In this document: positions 6,336 through 11,580 of the stretch, in pieces
Layout: each line of letters opens with the position of its first letter
Numbering within the stretch: the stretch's first letter is position 1
The notes under the pieces: model-generated
The model's input: the letters and a program-made list of their open reading frames with translations, nothing else
The model's database searches: none
Told to the model about the DNA's origin: nothing
From: Prolixibacteraceae bacterium
GTDB taxonomy: Bacteria > Bacteroidota > Bacteroidia > Bacteroidales > Prolixibacteraceae
DNA: 11,580 bases
Assembly (NCBI GenBank): GCA_003450125.1
Contig: DMFR01000420.1
Span: 1 to 11,580, forward strand
Direction of reading: 5' to 3'
Made by a program: the position numbers and the translations under genes

Positions 6336-7505
6336 CTAATACTCAAATTCGCCGAACTGCGACTTGATGGTAAGTTTTTTGCCCTCGAAGGCTTCTACAT
6401 GGCCGACAATGCGGGCCTCAATGTTGTATTTTTCTGAAATAGCCATCACCTGTTCTGCATATTGGGGAGCCAGGTAAATTTCAAAACGGTGTCCCATGTT
6501 AAAGACCTTGTACATTTCCGACCAGCTTGTTCCCGATTCTTCCTGAATCATTTTAAACAACACCGGAACCTCAAACAAGTTGTCTTTGATCACATGTACA
6601 TTGTCTACAAAGTGCAACACCTTGGTTTGTGCCCCACCAGAGCAATGGATCATCCCATGAATGTTTTTACGCAACGCTTCCAATAAGTCCTTCACCACAG
6701 GTGCATAGGTACGTGTTGGTGAAAGGACCAGTTTCCCGGCATCCAATCCTACTTCAGCAATGGCATCAGTCAGTCTTTTTGTTCCTGAATAGACCAACTC
6801 AGAAGGAACTTCCGGGTTAAAGCTTTCAGGGTATTTTTGTGCCAGGTAATGGGAAAACACATCGTGACGGGCCGAAGTCAGACCATTGCTGCCCATGCCG
6901 CCATTGTATTGTTTTTCATAAGTAGCCTGTCCAAAGGAGGCCAGACCCACAATCACATCACCTGCCTGTATGTTGTCTGCCGAAATCACATCCTCTCGCT
7001 TCATACGGCAAGTCACCGTTGAATCCACAATGATGGTACGCACCACATCGCCCACATCAGCCGTTTCTCCGCCCGTAGGATAAACATTGACACCCATCTG
7101 ACGCAATTCACCACACAGCTCTTCAGTGCCGTTAATAATGGCTGCAATGACCTCTCCGGGAATCCTGTTCTTGTTCCTGCCAATGGTCGACGAGAGCAAA
7201 ATATTATCCGTAGCCCCCACGCAAAGCAGGTCGTCCAGGTTCATGATCAGTGCATCCTGTGCAATACCTTTCCAGACTGAGATATCGCCTGTTTCTTTCC
7301 AGTACAGGTAAGCCAGCGACGATTTGGTACCCGCCCCGTCAGCATGCATGATATTGCACCAATCGGGATCACCGCCCAGAATATCGGGGATGATCTTGCA
7401 AAATGCCTTTGGATACAATCCCTTGTCAATATTTTGAATGGCGTTATGTACGTCTTCTTTCGAAGCCGAAACACCACGCGCCATATACCTGTTCTCTGCT
7501 GACAT
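6336..7505 (-). CDS. purM: Phosphoribosylformylglycinamidine cyclo-ligase (AIR synthase)
   Basis: Converts FGAM to AIR with ATP, the fifth step of purine synthesis. The protein has 389 residues, longer than the 345 of E. coli, as usual in Bacteroidota. Visible motifs are HADGAGTKSS at 54-63, MNLDDLLCVGA at 88-98, PTGGETADVGDVV at 143-155, the GLASFGQATYEKQYNGG loop near 187-203 and SNGLTSARHD at 206-215. The C-terminal half has SPTRTYAPVVKDLL and HCSGGAQTK, then FNMGHRFEIYLAP. These cover both halves of the PurM/PurL ATP-binding fold. It is the first gene of the likely purM-prfA-pyrF operon. The ATG at 7505 lies about 26 bases after the expected transcription start of the promoter at 7539-7546. 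Confidence 0.96.
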   Translation of the reverse strand: MSAENRYMARGVSASKEDVHNAIQNIDKGLYPKAFCKIIPDILGGDPDWCNIMHADGAGTKSSLAYLYWKETGDISVWKGIAQDALIMNLDDLLCVGATDNILLSSTIGRNKNRIPGEVIAAIINGTEELCGELRQMGVNVYPTGGETADVGDVVRTIIVDSTVTCRMKREDVISADNIQAGDVIVGLASFGQATYEKQYNGGMGSNGLTSARHDVFSHYLAQKYPESFNPEVPSELVYSGTKRLTDAIAEVGLDAGKLVLSPTRTYAPVVKDLLEALRKNIHGMIHCSGGAQTKVLHFVDNVHVIKDNLFEVPVLFKMIQEESGTSWSEMYKVFNMGHRFEIYLAPQYAEQVMAISEKYNIEARIVGHVEAFEGKKLTIKSQFGEFEY

Positions 7506-7538
7506 ACAATCTGAATTACCGGATCAATTTTAGTGCCG

Positions 7539-7546
7539 CAAAGTTA
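7539..7546 (-). promoter_or_regulatory. -7 element of the purM-prfA-pyrF operon
   Basis: On the minus strand TAACTTTG matches TAnnTTTG exactly and is followed by CGGC, as often seen at Bacteroidota starts. No good TTTG lies 19-21 bases upstream, so the -33 half is weak. It would give a leader of roughly 26 bases to the purM ATG. No purine operator was recognised. Confidence 0.5.
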
Positions 7547-7645
7547 ATATTTTTTAAGGAAATAAATGGGGGTTTCAATTGTACCTGACGCTATAAGATT
7601 TCTGAAAACTTTTGAAACTCCACGCAAGTCTTTGGAGAATGAGCC

Positions 7646-8479
7646 TTAATATTGATCAAAATCGATATTCCCATCTTTGTCATAAATAAAAGTCCAGGTC
7701 CTTGATTCCCTTTTAATCCATTTTCCAAAGGCGTTATATTGAAATAAGGCGTAGGAGGAATAATTATTCCGTGACAGAGATCTGTAAAAAATATCATCAA
7801 AGATGATCATATCTTTCAATGGATTTGGAGAATTGTCATAATTACTGAAAATTGCTACCTTTTTGTCCCAGATAAATTCACCCTCTTCGTCGAATACCCT
7901 GGATACGATACTGTCAAGATTATTATTCCCGTTATAGTAATATAAGGAGGTCTCTGTCACTATAAAGTTGTCATGCAGATAATGACGCTCATTGATGGAT
8001 TTAATTAAAAATCCGTTGGAATTATAGGTATAAGCAATTGTATCAATTCGGACATTGTCATAAGGTTTAACAACTTTTTTAACCATTTGATTGTGTGTAT
8101 TCTTAAAAATGATCTGATCATTTGCCGCTGAAGTATTTCCAAAAATATAAGTTGCAATTGTAATCTGATTGTTATGATAGGTTAATTCCAAATAATAATC
8201 AGTAGAAAACATGTAATCATATCCGGTAGCTGGATTGATATACAATAAACCCCCTATTCTTTTTACAATTTTACCTCCATTATACTCAAATTTTACCAAA
8301 TTATCGGTCTCCGCATTAGGCCTTACAGTTAAGAGATTTCCGTAATTTCCATATAAGGTATAATCCATGTATCCATAATAATAGCTGTCAACTTTTTGCT
8401 TGACAAACGGCTCATTGTCTTTCCTGCAACCAAGCACAAACAACATTGCCATTATTAAAATACAGATTTCTCTTTTCAT
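7646..8479 (-). CDS. Lipoprotein of unknown function with YD-like repeats
   Basis: 277 residues with a lipoprotein signal: MKREICILIMAMLFVLGC, lipobox VLGC with C18, followed by RKDNEP. The mature part is rich in Tyr, Asn and Asp and carries short strand-turn motifs such as YTYNSNGFLIKS, YYYNGNNNLDSIV, QYNAFGKWIKRE and FIYDKDGNIDFD. They recall the YD/RHS-like or DUF4595-like beta repeats of Bacteroidota surface lipoproteins. No catalytic site is seen. The gene is visibly richer in A+T than purM or the OmpA-like gene on either side. It stands alone, separated from the repeat-bearing gap at 8480-9026, which suggests an accessory gene. A surface location is inferred from the lipobox only. Confidence 0.78.
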   Translation of the reverse strand: MKREICILIMAMLFVLGCRKDNEPFVKQKVDSYYYGYMDYTLYGNYGNLLTVRPNAETDNLVKFEYNGGKIVKRIGGLLYINPATGYDYMFSTDYYLELTYHNNQITIATYIFGNTSAANDQIIFKNTHNQMVKKVVKPYDNVRIDTIAYTYNSNGFLIKSINERHYLHDNFIVTETSLYYYNGNNNLDSIVSRVFDEEGEFIWDKKVAIFSNYDNSPNPLKDMIIFDDIFYRSLSRNNYSSYALFQYNAFGKWIKRESRTWTFIYDKDGNIDFDQY

Positions 8480-8534
8480 GTATACCGACCTGTATAATTA
8501 AACCCCACTTCAAAATCAAAGTTGATTGGAATTC

Positions 8535-8542
8535 CAAATATA
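8535..8542 (-). promoter_or_regulatory. Possible -7 element of the lipoprotein gene
   Basis: On the minus strand TATATTTG fits TAnnTTTG and lies 56 bases before the ATG at 8479. No TTTG is found at the proper distance upstream. GGAATTCC (8528-8535) and AATCAA-AG-TTGATT (8514-8527) lie just downstream, near the expected start, and could be operators. Confidence 0.4.
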
Positions 8543-8571
8543 CGATTAATCTTCATTGTATTATCATAAAT

Positions 8572-8625
8572 ATATATGAACCGTACGGCTGTTCAATTCA
8601 CCAGAAATTGTGAATCATATATGAT
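8572..8625. repeat. Cluster of short palindromes upstream of the lipoprotein promoter
   Basis: ATATATGA (8572-8579) pairs with TCATATAT (8615-8622). Between them lie the palindrome CCGTACGG (8581-8588) and a hairpin ATTCAC/GTGAAT (8596-8601 and 8610-8615). The right end is the perfect 12-bp palindrome ATCATATATGAT (8614-8625). These may be protein-binding sites, but the AT-rich content makes some of them likely by chance. Confidence 0.4.
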
Positions 8626-8706
8626 CTGAGTTGTACCCTATACTATTTTATCTCCCGAATGGAACAAAAGAATTGCCGCCTCCGTATTTACAGTTGGTTT
8701 TCCCTC

Positions 8707-8912
8707 TATAAAGTCAATACAAACTCAATACAAACTCAATACCAAGTCAAGAGCTTACGGGTACATTACGGGTACATTACGGGTAGGTTACGGGTACATT
8801 ACGGGTTCATAGACCCATTATGTACCCATCATCTACCCGTTATCAACCCATTGACACTGGAATTGATATTGAATTGGTATTGTTTCTGTATTGAGTTTGT
8901 ATTGATTCTATT
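8707..8912. repeat. Large imperfect inverted repeat built of phased 11-nt units
   Basis: The left half reads in unbroken 11-nt phase: TATAAAGTCAA, TACAAACTCAA twice, TACCAAGTCAA, GAGCTTACGGG, TACATTACGGG twice, TAGGTTACGGG and TACATTACGGG (8707-8805). The centre GGGT-TCATAG-ACCC (8803-8816) starts the mirror half, which runs in the same phase to 8912 with complementary units. Opposing units match in register: TACAAACTCAA is identical at 8718-8728 and 8891-8901, and TACCAAGTCAA faces TACCAATTCAA (8869-8879) with one difference. The two units flanking position 8858 match poorly. There is no gene within it. Confidence 0.9.
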
Positions 8913-8973
8913 ATTACTTAAGACAATACATGAAGCACCTGTAAAGGAAATATTCCCCAACAGGTGATTTAGT

Positions 8974-9019
8974 ATTTCAAGCGTGAATGCTGAAATAAAT
9001 CTAAAATGATGTTTTTAGA
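8974..9019 (-). terminator. Two stem-loops after the OmpA-like gene, possible terminator
   Basis: TCTAAAA (9000-9006) pairs with TTTTAGA (9013-9019), 7 bases beyond the stop; on the minus strand it is followed by TTTATTT. A second stem, ATTTCAAGC (8974-8982) with GCTGAAAT (8989-8996), has one bulged base. Neither has a strong T-tract, so termination is only probable. Confidence 0.4.
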
Positions 9020-9026
9020 AAATGGA

Positions 9027-11006
9027 CTACTCGTGGAAGTCGTTGCTCAGTACCCTGAATTCGGTTCGCCGGTTGAGACCTTTGGCTATCTCCTGCTGCT
9101 CGGGGGTGAGTTTTAGGATAAATTCCTCGGTCAGTTCATCGTTGCGTTTGAGGAAGTCGTATTGCTTGGCGATTTCGCGCGTTACTTTCTTGGGCCAGGT
9201 TTCGCCGTATCCCTTTGCCACCAATCGCTTGGGATTGACCCCTTTTGAAATCAGGTAATCGACCACCGACTGAGCCCTTTTCTGGGAAAGGGTGGAGTTG
9301 AATTCTGCGCTGCCCACGTGGTCAGTATGGGCCATCAGCTCAATGGTAATGGTCGGGTTGAGGGTTAACAGCTGCACCACTGAATCGAGGGCCAATTTTG
9401 ATTCTTCGGTAATATCATAGCTTCCGAAGGCATAATTGATGTTGTTTACCTTCACCGGCTCATCAGTCGGAGTAAGCTTAAGATCGAACCTGAAATCTTT
9501 GCTGTCTTCCAGACCAACGGTCGAGGCCTTGACTTTGTCGTTCAGGAAACCATCTTTGAAAGCGGCCAGTACATACTCTGTTTCAGGTTTTAACTTGATT
9601 TGGAAACGTCCGCCATCGGCCCGCATCTTCAGGTTGGTACCGTCAGTTCCGATGATACGGATCAGAGCACCATCAATCTTCTGGTTGGTCTGCTTGTTGG
9701 ATATTTCGCCCATTGCGTTGAAGATCTTGGGAGGCAGGTAAAAAGAGTAAATATCATCACTCCGGGAGCCTTTCCGATTGGAGGAGAAGAGTCCTTTTTC
9801 CACCTCGCCCTTAATGAAAACCAATCCAAAATCATCACCCGGAGAGTTAATCGGGGCTTTCATATTCTCCACCTTCCACTTGCCCTTGTCATCTTTGACG
9901 GCTTTGAAGATATCCAGTCCACCAATGCCGGGCAGGTAGTTGGAAGAAAAGTACAATTCGCCGTTATCGCGGATCGAAGGGAACATTTCATCCCCGGGGG
10001 TATTGATTTCAGGGCCCAGATTCACCGGTTTATCAAAATTGCCCCCGCCTTTGTCCTTTGACATCCAGATGTCCTTACCCCCATATCCTCCCATACGGTC
10101 GGAGACGAAGTAAAGTTCAGTGCCGTCATCACTCAATGAAGGCTGGGCTTCGATCAAGCTGTCGCCCACCAATTCCATAACCGTTGGCTCTGACCAATCA
10201 CCCCGGGATTGGTTGGCGGAATACAATTCGGCCCCCATATCTTTTGTTTTGTCAAAGCGGCAACGGGTAAAGATAATTTGATCGCCCTTTGAAGAAAGGG
10301 TGGCAGCCCCTTCATCGTTGGCCGTGTTGATCAGTTCATTTTCTTCCAGCGGAGTTGGGGTATCCCATTTCTGCTTTTGTACTTCAAACTTACTGGTAAA
10401 CAGATCGGAGTACCGGGTTCCGGTAATGTTGCTGGTACGTTTACCCTTCACCTGTTCACGGTTGGAGGTAAATATAATTTCATTGTCGCGGCCCCCTACA
10501 AAGACGGGGCAATAATCACTGTTCTTGGAGTTCAGTTCCTTGACGGGACCAACGATATAGCGGTTTGGTTTTTCGAGCCATTCACCCACGACTTTGCTGG
10601 CTTCCAGACCGTTTTTGGCCTCCTGGTCATCGGGTTTTACAGCAAGGTAAGTTTCATACCAGGTAATGGCATCTTCGTATTTTTGGACCGCCCTCAGACA
10701 ATTGGCATAATGGAGCATACACAAGGGTTCGGAATAATTGCGCTTGATGGCATTTTTATACCAGACGGTGGCTTTGGCAAATTCGCTTAGTTTATAATAG
10801 CATTCGGCGATCCGAAAGGCCATTTCAGTTTTTGCCTCCCCCAGCTTAGGGCTACGGTAGGCCTTTCTATATTTATCAATGGCATTGGAATATTCCCCAA
10901 TCTCGTAGGATACCGCACCCGAACGCACGGACCGCACAGACGAACAAGCGCCCAACAGAACAACCATCAGGATTAAAACTATACTGGGGAAAACCGGGTT
11001 TTTCAT
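9027..11006 (-). CDS. PorE-like TPR/beta-propeller/CRD/OmpA lipoprotein
   Basis: Envelope lipoprotein whose domain order matches PorE (PG1058) of the type IX secretion system, which ties the machine to peptidoglycan. Using the ATG at 11006 (659 residues), it has a signal peptide with lipobox LGAC (C21) and TPR helices from about 28 to 135. A PD40-type propeller spans about 150-425 with repeated blades such as LYFVSDRMGG and LYFSSNYLPG. A carboxypeptidase-regulatory-like domain follows (about 430-510), then an OmpA domain (about 520-655). D562 in AHTDHVGS and R577 in LSQKRA keep the 15-residue spacing of the diaminopimelate-binding pair of OmpA. About 35 extra residues precede NRRTEF. A TTG at 11018 in frame is rejected because the signal peptide starts at the ATG. 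Paralogues with this order are common, so the exact PorE role is inferred. Confidence 0.85.
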   Translation of the reverse strand: MKNPVFPSIVLILMVVLLGACSSVRSVRSGAVSYEIGEYSNAIDKYRKAYRSPKLGEAKTEMAFRIAECYYKLSEFAKATVWYKNAIKRNYSEPLCMLHYANCLRAVQKYEDAITWYETYLAVKPDDQEAKNGLEASKVVGEWLEKPNRYIVGPVKELNSKNSDYCPVFVGGRDNEIIFTSNREQVKGKRTSNITGTRYSDLFTSKFEVQKQKWDTPTPLEENELINTANDEGAATLSSKGDQIIFTRCRFDKTKDMGAELYSANQSRGDWSEPTVMELVGDSLIEAQPSLSDDGTELYFVSDRMGGYGGKDIWMSKDKGGGNFDKPVNLGPEINTPGDEMFPSIRDNGELYFSSNYLPGIGGLDIFKAVKDDKGKWKVENMKAPINSPGDDFGLVFIKGEVEKGLFSSNRKGSRSDDIYSFYLPPKIFNAMGEISNKQTNQKIDGALIRIIGTDGTNLKMRADGGRFQIKLKPETEYVLAAFKDGFLNDKVKASTVGLEDSKDFRFDLKLTPTDEPVKVNNINYAFGSYDITEESKLALDSVVQLLTLNPTITIELMAHTDHVGSAEFNSTLSQKRAQSVVDYLISKGVNPKRLVAKGYGETWPKKVTREIAKQYDFLKRNDELTEEFILKLTPEQQEIAKGLNRRTEFRVLSNDFHE

Positions 11007-11028
11007 TTTTAAGATCAACGTTTGGCGG

Positions 11029-11036
11029 TAAAAGTA
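11029..11036 (-). promoter_or_regulatory. Possible -7 element of the PorE-like gene
   Basis: On the minus strand TACTTTTA differs from TAnnTTTG at the last base only and is followed by CCGCC. The -33 position holds TTTC instead of TTTG with a 19-base spacer. The leader to the ATG at 11006 would be about 15 bases, so the TTG at 11018 would be at the very 5' end. Confidence 0.4.
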
Positions 11037-11135
11037 ACCAATTTAAATCCAATCTGAAAAACGCAAAAGGTTTATTTAAAGTATGGGGTAAAGGCGAAAA
11101 GATGTATTTTCTTTTCAAATAGTTCATTATGCTAT

Positions 11136-11167
11136 AAAAAAGGCCTCCGCATGGTGCGGAAGCCTTT
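11136..11167 (-). terminator. Intrinsic terminator of the glutamine synthetase gene
   Basis: Arms 11139-11151 and 11155-11167 form a 13-bp stem around TGG. The single mismatch is C/A on the plus strand but a G-U wobble in minus-strand RNA. On that strand the stem runs straight into TTTTTT (11141-11136). Both facts point to minus-strand use, 20 bases after the stop at 11187. Confidence 0.85.
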
Positions 11168-11186
11168 GTAAGAATAGGACGAGAAA

Positions 11187-11580
11187 TTATTTTACGAATA
11201 ATAATTCCCTGTATTTTGGCAATGGCCACAGTTCGTTGTCCACAATCAATTCCAATTTGTCGATGTGGGTACGGATATCATCCAGGTAAGGTCTTACGGT
11301 TTTTTCATACGCGTAAGTCTTTTCCTTTTCATGTTCGATGATATTGGCCACTTTGCGGGCTTCGATCATTTCTTTTACTTTGGCTTTGATGGATGAAACA
11401 TGACCACCTATTTCCCTGATCAGTTCCAGACGGCCTTCAGCAAGGGATTTGTATTCTTCATCGGTGAATACCAGTTTCAGGTTCTTCACGTTTTCAAGCA
11501 ACATTGACTGGTATTGAATGGCAACAGGAACGATGTGGTTAATGGCCAAATCACCCAACACACGGGCTTCAATCTGAACC
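11187..11580 (-). CDS. glnN: Glutamine synthetase type III, C-terminal fragment (5' end outside window)
   Basis: Cytosolic enzyme that makes glutamine from glutamate, ammonia and ATP. Only the last 131 codons lie in the window; the frame stays open through the right edge (VQIEARVLGDLAINHIVP), so the true start is beyond it. The identity rests on the type III C-terminus: EARVLGDLAINHIVPVAIQY followed by a helical region with LLENVKNLKLVF, then the closing NELWPLPKYRELLFVK. WPLPKYRELLF is a hallmark of GSIII, the large dodecameric form common in Bacteroidota. The catalytic region is not in view. The gene ends in a strong intrinsic terminator, so it is separated from the PorE-like gene that follows. 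Confidence 0.88.
   Translation of the reverse strand, partial: VQIEARVLGDLAINHIVPVAIQYQSMLLENVKNLKLVFTDEEYKSLAEGRLELIREIGGHVSSIKAKVKEMIEARKVANIIEHEKEKTYAYEKTVRPYLDDIRTHIDKLELIVDNELWPLPKYRELLFVK

Larger units (their letters stand above)
8480..9026. other. 547-base gene-free gap holding dyads and an 11-nt phased array
   Basis: No credible gene is present. Bases 8514-8542 hold AATCAA-AG-TTGATT, GGAATTCC and a -7 element of the lipoprotein gene. Bases 8572-8625 hold several short palindromes. Bases 8707-8912 hold the large 11-nt phased inverted array. Bases 8974-9019 hold two hairpins behind the OmpA-like gene. The 102-codon frame at 8659-8967 is formed by the array itself and has no protein-like composition. 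Confidence 0.7.

Noticed and set aside
7570..7645. Terminator after the lipoprotein gene
   Set aside because: Only CTCCA/TGGAG with a 10-base loop is found at 7618-7637, without a T-tract; too weak to call.
8707..8912. CRISPR array
   Set aside because: Units are 11 nt, contiguous and without unique spacers, and no cas gene is near.
8659..8967. 102-codon open frame over the 11-nt array
   Set aside because: The frame exists because the 11-nt repeat carries no stops in phase; its product repeats LRVHYGY/F through the array and lacks protein-like composition or a start signal.
9600..10061. 153-codon plus-strand frame inside the PorE-like gene
   Set aside because: It lies opposite conserved propeller and CRD coding sequence and has no recognisable domain or leader.
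11007..11018. TTG start of the PorE-like gene
   Set aside because: The ATG four codons later begins a normal lipoprotein signal, and the TTG would lie at the 5' end of the expected transcript.
11187..11561. Complete small gene starting with GTG at 11561
   Set aside because: The frame and the GSIII-like sequence continue to the window edge, so this is a fragment of a long gene.

Overview
The window looks like chromosomal DNA of a Bacteroidota member, most likely order Bacteroidales. The signs are: a purM-prfA-pyrF operon with the long PurM of that phylum; a type III glutamine synthetase; a TPR/beta-propeller/CRD/OmpA lipoprotein of type IX secretion type; lipoproteins with short Bacteroidota-style lipoboxes; promoters of the TTTG-N(19-21)-TAnnTTTG kind; and A-rich leaders instead of Shine-Dalgarno sites. 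No rRNA, tRNA, CRISPR array or insertion sequence was seen.

Layout. (1) Bases 1-1410, + strand: the 3' part of a Trk/Ktr-type potassium channel subunit, then its cytosolic RCK regulator 11 bases on. (2) 1415-2422, - strand: an ApbE-type FAD:protein FMN transferase lipoprotein, converging on the regulator with only 4 bases between the stops, and read from a near-consensus promoter at 2459-2490. (3) 2600-3490 and 3587-4117, + strand: a secreted protein of unknown function and a small DedA/VTT-like membrane protein, the latter preceded by a nested inverted repeat. (4) 4117-4180: an 18-bp perfect hairpin that probably ends transcription from both sides, overlapped by a second palindrome. (5) 4170-7505, - strand: purM-prfA-pyrF, linking purine synthesis, translation termination and pyrimidine synthesis in one likely transcript. 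The prfA-pyrF gap carries ten phased 8-nt tandem units ending exactly at the prfA stop codon, and a pair of 18-nt direct repeats. (6) 7646-8479, - strand: an AT-rich orphan lipoprotein. (7) 8480-9026: a 547-base gap with no gene, holding the most unusual element of the window: about 206 bases built from 11-nt units that form an imperfect dyad, with two unit classes mirrored across the centre. (8) 9027-11006, - strand: the PorE-like multidomain lipoprotein. (9) 11187-11580, - strand: the C-terminal end of glutamine synthetase III with an intrinsic terminator.

The genes are mostly ordinary core functions: potassium uptake, flavoprotein maturation, nucleotide synthesis, translation termination, envelope secretion and nitrogen assimilation. 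The unexplained signal is in the intergenic DNA, where there are two different short-period phased arrays (8 nt and 11 nt), the longer one arranged as a large inverted repeat. All family assignments come from reading motifs; no database search was possible.
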